A model generated the notes under the pieces. That model did not search any database, had not been told where the DNA came from, and was given only the letters and a program-made list of their open reading frames with translations. The translations under genes were made by a program, and so were the position numbers. Positions 8,413 through 15,760 of a stretch of 64,000 bases of DNA are shown one piece after another. The stretch is taken from contig QHRU01000044.1 in the NCBI GenBank assembly GCA_003220225.1, forward strand, positions 43,726 to 107,725, read 5' to 3'. Position 1 is the stretch's first letter. Each line of letters opens with the position of its first letter. This DNA is from Candidatus Rokuibacteriota bacterium (GTDB lineage: Bacteria > Methylomirabilota > Methylomirabilia > Rokubacteriales > CSP1-6).

Positions 8413-9915
8413 GTGAACCTGGCTCGGCTCGGAGAAGAGAGCGTCGAGCGCTTCGGCGAGTACACGGCTCTGCACTTCGAGGGGCGCGACCTCACCAACG
8501 TGGAGCAGCAGCGAACCGCCGCGCGCGTGGCGAGGGCGCTCGCGCGCATGGGCGTCAGCCCCGGCGACCGCGTGGTCGTGCTGCTGCCGAACTGTCCCGA
8601 GGTGCTCGCGGCCTACACCGGCATCCTCAAGGCCGGCGCCGTGATCGTGCCGATCGTGTTTCTCCTCTCACCGGACGAGGTGCGCCACATCCTCGCGGAC
8701 TCCGCGGCGAAGGTGGTGATCACGGCGCCCGGGCTGGCGGACAAGGTCGAGGGCTGGCCCGGAGACGTGATCCTGGTGGGCGGCGAGGCCCCGGTGTCGA
8801 CGATGAAGGCCGCGCGGGCGTGGGAGGAGTGGCTCGCGCGCGAGCCGGACGCGTTCGCCACCGTCGAGCGCGCGGACGGCGATCTCGCGGTGATCCTCTA
8901 CACCTCGGGCACCACGGGACGGCCGAAGGGCGTCGCTCTCTCCCACGCGAACCTCGCCAGCAACGCCCGCGCGGCCGCCAGCCTCTACGAGCTCGACCGC
9001 GAGCGGTGGAGCCTCGGCGTCCTGCCGCTCTCGCACTCGTACGGACTCGTGACGCTGAACGCCGGCAACATCCTCGGCACGAAGTCGGTGCTGCTGCGCT
9101 GGTTCAATCCCGAGGCGGTGCTGGACGCGATCGCGCGCTTCCGCGTCCAGAGCATGGCCGGCGTGCCCACGATGTACGTCTACCTCCTCAACTATCCCGA
9201 CGCGGATCGCTTCGACACCTCGTCGATGCGCTCGTGGGGCTCGGGCGCCGCCGCCCTGCCCTCGGAGATCGTGGAGCCGTTCGAGAAGAAGTTCGGCGGG
9301 CGGCTGCTCGAGGGCTACGGCCTCACCGAGGCCTCGCCGGTGGTGAGCACGACCCGCCTGTCGGGGGTGCGCAAGCTCGGCTCGGTGGGCCAGCCGATTC
9401 CCGGCGTCGAGGTCACGATCCTCGACGACGAGGATCGCGCGCTGCCCGTGGGCGAGACGGGCGAGATCGGCGTGCGGGGCCCGAACGTGATGGTCGGCTA
9501 CTACGGGCTGCCCGAGGAGACGGCACGCGCGCTGCGCAACGGCTGGCTGCACACGGGCGACGTCGGCCGGCTGGATGCCGACGGCTTCCTCTACGTGGTC
9601 GAGCGGAAGAAGGACCTCATCATCCGCGGCGGCTTCAACATCTATCCGCGCGAGGTGGAGGAGGTGCTCTACGCCCACCCCGCCGTCGCGGAGGCGGCCG
9701 TGGTGGGGATGCACGATCCGCTGATGGGCGAAGAGGTGTGCGCATTCGTGGCGCTGAAGGGCGGCGCCGCCGCTGATGCCGCGGCGATCATCGGCTTCTG
9801 CCAGTCGCGGCTCGCGAAGTACAAGTGTCCGCGGGAGGTGCGCTTCCTGCCCTCGCTGCCGAAGAATCCGGTCGGGAAGATCCTGAGGAAAGAGCTGCGG
9901 ACGCTGCTGCGATGA
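8413..9915 (+). CDS. AMP-forming acyl-CoA synthetase (long-chain-fatty-acid CoA ligase type)
   Basis: 500-residue ANL enzyme that activates a carboxylic acid with ATP and CoA. Visible: P-loop ILYTSGTTGRPKG (~160-172), EGYGLTEASP (~300), hinge region GWLHTGDVGRLDADGFLYVV and the catalytic C-terminal Lys in NPVGKILRKEL. The GTG at 8413 (VNLARLGEES) was chosen because the open frame upstream is antisense to the TPR gene. Divergent from that gene with only 24 nt between. Acid chain type cannot be assigned. Confidence 0.92.
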   Translation: MNLARLGEESVERFGEYTALHFEGRDLTNVEQQRTAARVARALARMGVSPGDRVVVLLPNCPEVLAAYTGILKAGAVIVPIVFLLSPDEVRHILADSAAKVVITAPGLADKVEGWPGDVILVGGEAPVSTMKAARAWEEWLAREPDAFATVERADGDLAVILYTSGTTGRPKGVALSHANLASNARAAASLYELDRERWSLGVLPLSHSYGLVTLNAGNILGTKSVLLRWFNPEAVLDAIARFRVQSMAGVPTMYVYLLNYPDADRFDTSSMRSWGSGAAALPSEIVEPFEKKFGGRLLEGYGLTEASPVVSTTRLSGVRKLGSVGQPIPGVEVTILDDEDRALPVGETGEIGVRGPNVMVGYYGLPEETARALRNGWLHTGDVGRLDADGFLYVVERKKDLIIRGGFNIYPREVEEVLYAHPAVAEAAVVGMHDPLMGEEVCAFVALKGGAAADAAAIIGFCQSRLAKYKCPREVRFLPSLPKNPVGKILRKELRTLLR

Positions 9916-10077
9916 CGGCTTCACCGACCTTCCGCTTGGCCTTGCCGAATTGCCCGCGCAGCTTGCCGGTCGCGCGCTCGGCGCGCCCCTCCGCCTCGAG
10001 CTCCGGATCGTTCATGAGCTCGCCGGCCTCTTCCTTGATGCCTTCTCGGCCTTGCCACGGATCTCGTCGCGATTCAT
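9788..10077 (-). pseudogene. Frameshifted CsbD-like stress protein gene
   Basis: The minus strand starts MNRDEIRGKAEKA, the classic CsbD N-terminus, but stops after 21 codons. A -1 shift after AEKA restores IKEEAGELMNDPELEAEGR and then RATGKLRGQFGKAKRKVGEA, the rest of the CsbD repeat. A single lost base near codon 12-13 (about 10040) explains both halves. The second half has its own ATG at 10015 overlapping the early TGA (ATGA) and reads on to 9788 across the acyl-CoA synthetase 3' end. Family homology ends near 9911. Either a real inactivation, two coupled fragments or a sequencing error. A good RBS (GGGAGG) precedes the first ATG. Confidence 0.65.
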
Positions 10078-10091
10078 GCGCCCTCCCGTTC

Positions 10092-10127
10092 CGGACCGCG
10101 AATCGTCGAAAAAAACTGCGCGGTCCG
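10092..10127. repeat. 9-bp inverted repeat upstream of csbD remnant
   Basis: CGGACCGCG (10092-10100) and its exact complement CGCGGTCCG (10119-10127) flank an 18-nt spacer; an A-run sits inside the spacer and another follows the right arm. It lies just before the csbD ribosome-binding site. For a minus-strand transcript the T-run precedes the stem, so it is not a standard terminator; it may be an operator or a 5' UTR hairpin. Confidence 0.5.
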
Positions 10128-10276
10128 AAAAAAAGATGTGCACGGCCGATGCCAGCGGTCGTTGTCGTGCCGTTTCGCTACACGTGTAAGCGTCGGTTTT
10201 TGCGAGATTGGCCAATTTGCGCGTCAGCCATTTGACACAGCCGGTGGTAGAAGTTTGCCTAAAGACCGACGAGGGG

Positions 10277-10305
10277 TTGCGTAGCGCACCGCGAGATGCT
10301 AGGCT
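10277..10305 (+). promoter_or_regulatory. Candidate promoter of the lytic transglycosylase gene
   Basis: TTGCGT (10277-10282), 17 nt, TAGGCT (10300-10305), about 85 nt upstream of the ATG at 10392. A perfect TTGACA also occurs at 10232-10237 but has no convincing -10. The 314-nt gap 10078-10391 otherwise contains only the inverted repeat and the strong RBS (GGAGG at 10382-10386) of the next gene. Confidence 0.25.
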
Positions 10306-10391
10306 CTCGCTACTTCGACCTTATCCATTCTGTCATTCGGTATTCCTCAGTAGGGCCAAAAAGGCTGGCAGTAACACCGAAGGAGGAATGC

Positions 10392-11090
10392 ATGTTGAGC
10401 CGTCACAGCAAGGCTATGGCGATCCTGATGCTGAGCATCGCGGTCGCCGCCGGTGGCCTGGTCCTCACCCGCCACGTGATCGCGGTCGCCGGCGAAGCGG
10501 ACGCCGAGCGCCTGAATCGCTCGATCCTGGACTACATCGCCCAGAAGAACCCGCAGGCCCCCATCCGCGCGTTCCAGCGCTTCCCGGAGGCGCTCGTGGC
10601 AGAGGCGCAGAAGTCGAACCTCGACCACTGCCTCGTGCTCGCGCAGGCCGAGGTGGAGTCGGAGTTCCATCAGGACGCGGTCGGTGCGGCCGGCGAGATC
10701 GGGCTCTTCCAGATCCTGCCGAGCACGGCGGCGATCATGGAGCCCGTCGTCGGCCCGTTCAAGCGGCCGGTGGGCGTCAAGGCCGTACGCGACGCGAAGA
10801 GCGACGCGAAGAGCGATGCGAAGAGCGCGCGTGATCTCGGCGATCTCGCCGACCCCGTCGTCAGCACGAAGTTCGCGATGGCCTATCTGCGGGACATCAT
10901 GACGCGCAGGTCGAACGTGCGCGACGCCCTCACCGAGTACAACGGCGGACCCGCCGGCCGCCACCCGCACTACTACCGGATGGTGATGGGCACGTACGTG
11001 GAGATCCTGGAGCGGTCCGAGCTGCGCTGCCGGTTCCGCGAGACGCCCAAGCCGTCGCCCGTGCTCACGACGCTGCTGACCCGGGCGTAA
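10392..11090 (+). CDS. Lytic transglycosylase (SLT domain)
   Basis: 232-residue exported or membrane-anchored peptidoglycan lytic enzyme. A signal/anchor helix covers residues ~8-32. The catalytic Glu lies in AEVESEFHQDAVGAAGEIGL and the substrate motif FQILPSTA follows; a C-terminal LTEYNGGPAGRHPHYY matches the SLT NxG segment. A DAKSDAKSDAKS insertion (three 12-nt repeats) sits between catalytic motifs. The ATG at 10392 is well spaced from GGAGG; the ATG at 10388 is out of frame. Cleaves the glycosidic bond of murein to anhydro-muropeptides. Confidence 0.88.
   Translation: MLSRHSKAMAILMLSIAVAAGGLVLTRHVIAVAGEADAERLNRSILDYIAQKNPQAPIRAFQRFPEALVAEAQKSNLDHCLVLAQAEVESEFHQDAVGAAGEIGLFQILPSTAAIMEPVVGPFKRPVGVKAVRDAKSDAKSDAKSARDLGDLADPVVSTKFAMAYLRDIMTRRSNVRDALTEYNGGPAGRHPHYYRMVMGTYVEILERSELRCRFRETPKPSPVLTTLLTRA
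10791..10826 (+). repeat. Three 12-nt tandem repeats inside the transglycosylase gene
   Basis: GACGCGAAGAGC twice, then GATGCGAAGAGC, coding DAKS three times. Since the unit is a multiple of three, copy-number change would lengthen a linker without a frameshift. Confidence 0.9.
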
Positions 11091-11409
11091 CCCCCGCCGT
11101 CGCAAACGGAAAGAAGCGCCCGCGCGCGGTCGCCACGACGCGCGCGGCGTCGAACTCCTCCAGGCTTCCCTCCACGTCGACGTAGCGGCCGTGGTCGGCC
11201 ACGAGACGGCCGCGTCCCAGCAGCGGCGTCTCCGTCGGCGCCGGCCGCACGTCGCGCACGGTGAGCTCCCCCGTCACCGAGATCCTGCCGGTGGCGCGCA
11301 CGACGGCGGCGCCGAGGATCTCGTCGAGGTAGGCCGCGACGATGCCGCCGTGCGCGGCGCCCGCCGGCCCTCGTACACGCGCCGGAGTGTAGCATCGGAT
11401 AAGGTACAC
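11065..11409 (-). CDS. Thioesterase-like hotdog protein, N-terminally short
   Basis: 114 residues from GTG 11409. AAHGGIVAAYLDEILGAAV is the conserved core of PaaI-type hotdog thioesterases, followed by LTVRDVRPAPTETPLLGRG and a typical C-terminal strand. Normal family members have about 40 more residues before the HGG motif; here there is no room because the divergent lipoprotein gene starts at 11464. It may be a truncated gene. The 3' end overlaps the transglycosylase gene by 26 nt tail to tail. Confidence 0.5.
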   Translation of the reverse strand: MYLIRCYTPARVRGPAGAAHGGIVAAYLDEILGAAVVRATGRISVTGELTVRDVRPAPTETPLLGRGRLVADHGRYVDVEGSLEEFDAARVVATARGRFFPFATAGVTPGSAAS

Positions 11410-11463
11410 ACTGCGGCGACTGGCGCCGTCCTACTTCAGACAGTCCGTTCGGAGGAGGCTCCC

Positions 11464-11886
11464 ATGCACTCCCGCCTGCTCGTCACGGTCGCGCTCGCGG
11501 CGCTCGGCGCCCTGGCCGGCTGCGCGCACAGCCAGAGCCCGGTCCTCTATCCCAACGCGAAGCTGCAGCAGGTTGGCAAGGAGCAGGCCGATCGCGACGT
11601 CGAGGCCTGCCGGCAGATGGCCAGCGAGTACGTGAGCAACCCGATGGCGAAGGACGCGGCCAAGGGCGGGGCGATCGGCGGCGTCGGCGGCGCCGCCGTC
11701 GGCGCCGTCGCCGGCGCGGTGACCGGCCATGGCGCGGGGCGCGGGGCGGCGGTGGGGGCGGCGACGGGCGCCACGGCGGGCGCGGTGCACGGCGCCGCGA
11801 AGGACGTGGGGCCGACTCCCGTCTACAAGGGCTTTGTCAACCGCTGCCTGCGCGAGCGCGGTTACGAGGTCGTCGGCTGGCAGTAG
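11464..11886 (+). CDS. Glycine-zipper lipoprotein
   Basis: 140 residues. Signal peptide with lipobox (ALAGC, Cys about residue 19), so lipid-anchored. The middle (residues ~68-112) is a Gly/Ala zipper (GGAIGGVGGAAVG..., GAATGATAGAV) of the 17 kDa surface-antigen/YmgG kind that packs in membranes; C-terminal CLRERGYEVVGWQ is typical of this group and pairs with an upstream Cys. Good RBS (GGAGGAGG). Likely an envelope structural protein of unknown detailed role. Confidence 0.85.
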   Translation: MHSRLLVTVALAALGALAGCAHSQSPVLYPNAKLQQVGKEQADRDVEACRQMASEYVSNPMAKDAAKGGAIGGVGGAAVGAVAGAVTGHGAGRGAAVGAATGATAGAVHGAAKDVGPTPVYKGFVNRCLRERGYEVVGWQ

Positions 11887-12167
11887 GCGTCGATCGCCTC
11901 CGCCAGCTTCACGTCGCGCGCGGTGACGCCGCCGGCGTCGTGGCTCCAGAGCGTCAGCGTCACCTCCGAGTAGTGGATCGCGATGTCGGGGTGGTGCTGC
12001 TGGCGCTCGGCCAGCTCGCCCACGCGATTGACGAAGGCGAGCGCCGCGCGGAAATCGGCGAAGCGGTACGTCTTCTCGAGCGCGCGGCCCGCCCGGCGCC
12101 AGCCCGGCAGGCGCGTCAACGCGGCGCCGAGCGCGGTCTCGTCCAGCGTCCGCGCGTCCTGCGTCAC
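11862..12167 (-). CDS. phhB: 4a-hydroxytetrahydrobiopterin dehydratase (PCD/DCoH)
   Basis: 101-residue pterin-4a-carbinolamine dehydratase that dehydrates 4a-hydroxytetrahydropterin for recycling. The diagnostic ERQQHHPDIAIHYSEVTL with adjacent His residues (~62) and the C-terminal SHDAGGVTARDVKLAEAID are present; size is normal. GTG 12167 overlaps the TGA of the NHL-repeat gene (GTGA). No aromatic amino acid hydroxylase is nearby, so its pterin partner is unknown. Its 3' end overlaps the lipoprotein gene by 25 nt. Confidence 0.92.
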   Translation of the reverse strand: MTQDARTLDETALGAALTRLPGWRRAGRALEKTYRFADFRAALAFVNRVGELAERQQHHPDIAIHYSEVTLTLWSHDAGGVTARDVKLAEAIDAYCQPTTS

Positions 12168-13087
12168 GTCCTCATGAACTTCTGCAGCGACCGGATCTCG
12201 CGCGGCGGATTTTCGTTCTTGCCTGCCGCCGTCCAGGACACCTCCGCCACGTAGAGATCTCCACGCGAGTCCACCGCGCAGCCGTGCGGCGCCACGAACT
12301 CGCCTGGCTTCTCGCCGGCGAACGGCCCGCCGATGCGCTCGACGAGGTCCCCCTTGATCGACAGCACGCTCACGCGCGCGCCGATGTTCGGCACGGCCTG
12401 GTTCACCGGCAGGTGCGAGGGCAGCTCGCCGACGAAGAACAGGTCGCCGAGCCGCGCGGCGGCGGCGAGCCCGCACGGGCGGTGAAGATTCTTCCACTGA
12501 TCCAGGTACCTGCCATCCTCGTCGAAGATCTGCACGCGGGAGTTCTCGCGATCGGCGACGTACACGCGGCCGCCGGCGTCGGTGGCAATGTTGTGCGGGA
12601 TATTGAAGCAGCCCGGGTCGGTGCCCGGCGCGCCCCACGACTTCAGCAGCCGTCCCGTCGGGTCGTACTTGTGCACGCGCGAGTTGCCGTAGCCGTCGGA
12701 GACGTAGATCTCGCCGGTGCGGGGCGAGATCGCCACGTGGGTGGGCCGGTTGAACGGCTTGCCGTCGTGCGCCGACGATGGCGTGTCGGGATCGCCGAGC
12801 GTCCGCAGCAGCTTTCCCGCCGCCGTGAACTGTCTCGCCGTGTGATGCAAGTCGTCGGTGAGCCAGATCGTGCCGTCGGGACCGATGGTGATGCCGTGCG
12901 CGCGACGGATGAGACCCTCGCCCCAGGAGCGCTTGAAGGCCCCGCCACGGTCGAACACGATCACGGGATGCGCGCCGCGGTTGAAGACCCAGACGTCGTC
13001 GTCGGCGTCCACGGCTACGGCCGTCGCCTCCACGAAGCTCCATCCGTCGGGAAGCGTGCCCCAGCCCACCACCGGCTTGTAACCCAT
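12164..13087 (-). CDS. NHL-repeat beta-propeller protein
   Basis: 307 residues without a signal peptide. Several NHL/SMP-30-type blades repeat: AHGITIGPDGTIWLTDD, THVAISPRTGEIYVSDGYG, PHNIATDAGGRVYVADRENS and PHGCAVDSRGDLYVAEVS, each with the G-x-(I/V)-(Y/W)-V-(A/S)-D pattern. Closest in layout to peptidyl-alpha-hydroxyglycine amidating-lyase-like propellers, but catalytic metal ligands cannot be confirmed by eye. Coupled to the pterin dehydratase downstream. Confidence 0.82.
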   Translation of the reverse strand: MGYKPVVGWGTLPDGWSFVEATAVAVDADDDVWVFNRGAHPVIVFDRGGAFKRSWGEGLIRRAHGITIGPDGTIWLTDDLHHTARQFTAAGKLLRTLGDPDTPSSAHDGKPFNRPTHVAISPRTGEIYVSDGYGNSRVHKYDPTGRLLKSWGAPGTDPGCFNIPHNIATDAGGRVYVADRENSRVQIFDEDGRYLDQWKNLHRPCGLAAAARLGDLFFVGELPSHLPVNQAVPNIGARVSVLSIKGDLVERIGGPFAGEKPGEFVAPHGCAVDSRGDLYVAEVSWTAAGKNENPPREIRSLQKFMRT

Positions 13088-13146
13088 CCGTGGCCTCCTC
13101 TCGCGACCCGCGCGCTCGAAACGAGGCCTTATACTGCCACACGCCC

Positions 13147-15453
13147 GTGACCACCACCATCGGCGCCCGCGTCCGTCGCACCGAAGACCGTCGTCTCCTC
13201 ACCGGCCGCGGCCGCTACGTCGACGACGTGCACGTCGAGGGCCTGCTGCACGCGGCCATCGTGCGCAGTCCCCACGCCCACGCGCGCATCCGCGCGATCG
13301 ACGCGCGCGCGGCGCGGCGGCTGCCCGGCGTCGTCGCCGTGCTGACCGCGCGCGACCTGCCCGAGTGTGCGGCCGGCGTGCCGCCGCTGGTACCGTCCGC
13401 GGCGATGCGCGCGTACCATCACGCGGCCATCGCCGATGCGGTCGCGCGCCACGCGGGCGAGGCGGTGGCCGTGGTGATCGCCGACGACGCGTACCACGCG
13501 GCCGACGGCGCCGACGCCGTGCGCGTCACGTGGGAGCCGCGGCCGGCCGCCGCCAGCGTCGAGCGCGCGCTCGCGCCCGGAGCGCCGCGGGTCTTCGATG
13601 ACTGGCCCGACAACGTGGCGGGCGTCGCGAGGAGCGCCGTCGGCGACGTCGCGCGCGGGTTCGCCGAGGCCGACGTCGTGGTGGAGGCGGCCCTCGACTT
13701 CCCGCGCGTGGCCGGCGTGCCGATCGAGCCGCGCGGCGTCGTCGCGCATCCGGCGACGCCGGACGGCCTCTTCACCGTGTGGTCCTCGACGCAGGTCCCC
13801 TACTCCGTGCGCGGCGCCGTCGCCGCCGCGCTCGGGCTCGGCGAGTCGCGCGTGCGCGTGCTGGCGCCCGACGTCGGCGGCGGCTTCGGCATCAAGGGCC
13901 ACCCGTACGCCGAGGAGGTGCTGATCGCGGTGGTCGCGCGCCGGCTCGGCCGGCCGGTGAAGTGGATCGAGACGCGGCGCGAGCACTTCCTCACGGCGGC
14001 GCCCGACCGCGACCAGCGGCACCGCGCGCGGCTCGGCGCCCGTCGCGACGGCACGCTCACCGCGATCGAGACGCGCTTCACGCGCGATCACGGCGCCTAC
14101 CCGACGCTGGGCGACGTGATCGGCCTGAACACGATCAATCATCTGGCCGGGCCGTACCGCGTGCCGCACTTCGCCGGCGAGTGCGTCAACGTCGTCACGC
14201 ACAAGACGTTCATGGGCGCGTACCGCGGCGCCGGCCGCCCCGAGGCCGCCTTCGTGCTCGACCGTCTCCTCGACCGCGCGGCGCGGCGGCTCGGCCTCGA
14301 CCCCGCGGACCTCCGGCGCCGCAACCTCATCCGCAAGGAGGCGATGCCCTACCGGCCCGGTCACGCGTATCGCGACGGCGTCCCCATTACGTACGACCCC
14401 GCCGACTACGTCGCGGCCTTCGACCGCGCGCTCGCGCTGGCGGATTACGAGCGCTGGCGCGCCGAGCGCGACCGGCGGCGCGGGACGGCGCGGCCCGTCG
14501 GCGTCGGGCTGTCCGCGTACCTCGAGGGCACGGGCATCGGGCCCTTCGAGGGCGCCGACGTGCGCATCGATCCCGGCGGCACCGTCTTCGTCGCCGTCGG
14601 CGTGTCGTCGCAGGGCCAGGCGCACGAGACGACGCTGGCGCAGGTCTGCGCGGGCGAGCTGGGCGTGCCGCTCGAGCGCGTGGTCGTGCTGGGCGGCGAC
14701 ACCGCGCTCATCGGCTTCGGCCACGGCGCCATCGCCAGCCGCGTCGCCGCCAACGCGGGCCCCGCCATCGCGCGCTCGGCGCGCGAGGTGGCGCGACGCG
14801 CACGCATCGTGGCCGGCGAGATGCTCGAGTGCGCGCCGGGCGACGTGGTGCTCGCGAACGGGCGCGCGCACGTCGCCGGCTCACCGGATCGCGGCGTCGC
14901 CCTCGGCACGCTCGCCGGCCGCGCGCCGCGCAGCCGCGGGCTGGCCGCCGAGGGCGCGCCCGGTCTGCACGCGTGCCTGTTCTTCCACCCCGAGACGGTG
15001 ACGTGGGCCTTCGGCGCCCACGCGTGCGCGGTGGAGGTCGACGTGGAGACGGGCGTGGTGCGCCTCCTGCGCTACGCCGCCGTGCACGACTGCGGGCGGC
15101 CGATCAACCCGACCGTCGTCGAGGGCCAGCTGCACGGCGGCATCGTGCAGGGCCTCGGCACCGCGCTGCGCGAGGAGGTCGTGCACGACGCCGACGGCCA
15201 GCTCCTCACGGGCACGCTGATGGACTACGGCCTACCGCTAGCGGCCGACGTGCCGCCGCTCGTCGTCGAGGCGCTCGACTATCCATCGACGATCAATGAG
15301 CTGGGCGTCAAGGGCGTCGGCGAGAGCGGCATCATCTCGCCGAGCGCGGCCATCGCCAACGCCGTCGAGGACGCGCTGGCCGATCGCGGCGTGGAGATCA
15401 CGCGCGTGCCCCTCCTGCCCGGCCGTGTCTGGGAGGCGCTGCGCCGCCGCTGA
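13147..15453 (+). CDS. Xanthine dehydrogenase/CoxL-family molybdopterin subunit (orphan)
   Basis: 768-residue molybdenum hydroxylase large subunit. Seen: TGRGRYVDDV (N-terminal ferredoxin-like fold), DVGGGFGIKGH (MCD-binding), MGAYRGAGRPEA (active-site loop) and GVGESGIISPS near the C-terminus with the catalytic Glu. The loop lacks the Cys-containing AYRCSFR of true CO dehydrogenase, so substrate is likely another aldehyde or N-heterocycle. GTG 13147 gives the conserved start; the ATG at 13090 would add a non-conserved stretch. The usual FAD and 2Fe-2S subunits are not next to it. Confidence 0.88.
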   Translation: MTTTIGARVRRTEDRRLLTGRGRYVDDVHVEGLLHAAIVRSPHAHARIRAIDARAARRLPGVVAVLTARDLPECAAGVPPLVPSAAMRAYHHAAIADAVARHAGEAVAVVIADDAYHAADGADAVRVTWEPRPAAASVERALAPGAPRVFDDWPDNVAGVARSAVGDVARGFAEADVVVEAALDFPRVAGVPIEPRGVVAHPATPDGLFTVWSSTQVPYSVRGAVAAALGLGESRVRVLAPDVGGGFGIKGHPYAEEVLIAVVARRLGRPVKWIETRREHFLTAAPDRDQRHRARLGARRDGTLTAIETRFTRDHGAYPTLGDVIGLNTINHLAGPYRVPHFAGECVNVVTHKTFMGAYRGAGRPEAAFVLDRLLDRAARRLGLDPADLRRRNLIRKEAMPYRPGHAYRDGVPITYDPADYVAAFDRALALADYERWRAERDRRRGTARPVGVGLSAYLEGTGIGPFEGADVRIDPGGTVFVAVGVSSQGQAHETTLAQVCAGELGVPLERVVVLGGDTALIGFGHGAIASRVAANAGPAIARSAREVARRARIVAGEMLECAPGDVVLANGRAHVAGSPDRGVALGTLAGRAPRSRGLAAEGAPGLHACLFFHPETVTWAFGAHACAVEVDVETGVVRLLRYAAVHDCGRPINPTVVEGQLHGGIVQGLGTALREEVVHDADGQLLTGTLMDYGLPLAADVPPLVVEALDYPSTINELGVKGVGESGIISPSAAIANAVEDALADRGVEITRVPLLPGRVWEALRRR

Positions 15454-15456
15454 CGG

Positions 15457-15756
15457 CTAATTACCGTACTGCCGCGCCAGGTATTCGGTGATCGTCTTCG
15501 CGTCGGCGTCGCTCAGGGGCGCGCCGAAGACCTTGATCATCTTCGTCACGACGCCGTCCCACTGCTTGGCGTCGCCGGGCGGCTGCGTAACGATGTAGTC
15601 GGTGGAGTGGCAGAGCACGCAGCTGCGTTGCGCGACCTCGCTGCCCGGCCCCGGCTTCAGCGTGCCGTAGGGGTGATCCGGCGGCAGCGTGATCTCCTCG
15701 GCGCCGGCGGCGCCCGCCGCAGCGAGGACGAGGGCGAGCAGCAGGAGGCGCGTCAC
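15457..15756 (-). CDS. sorB: Small c-type cytochrome, sulfite dehydrogenase subunit B-like
   Basis: 99 residues: Sec signal peptide (to ~GAAGA) then a monoheme domain with SCVLCHSTDY (CxxCH) and a likely axial Met in VTKMIKVFGAPL. It ends with LSDADAKTITEYLARQYGN as in SorB. Its ATG lies 4 nt after the SorA stop, so the pair forms an operon and the cytochrome should take electrons from the molybdenum subunit in the periplasm. Confidence 0.85.
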   Translation of the reverse strand: MTRLLLLALVLAAAGAAGAEEITLPPDHPYGTLKPGPGSEVAQRSCVLCHSTDYIVTQPPGDAKQWDGVVTKMIKVFGAPLSDADAKTITEYLARQYGN

Positions 15757-15760
15757 CGCC

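Noticed and set aside
10791..10826. DAKS tandem repeat as a phase-variation switch
   Set aside because: The unit is 12 nt, so copy changes keep the frame and cannot switch the gene on or off.
13090..13146. ATG 13090 as start of the molybdenum hydroxylase
   Set aside because: Adds a non-conserved stretch and nearly abuts the divergent NHL gene start; GTG 13147 fits the conserved N-terminus.
13129..14871. 580-codon minus-strand frame
   Set aside because: Antisense to the molybdenum hydroxylase gene, Arg/His/Asp-rich, no homology visible.
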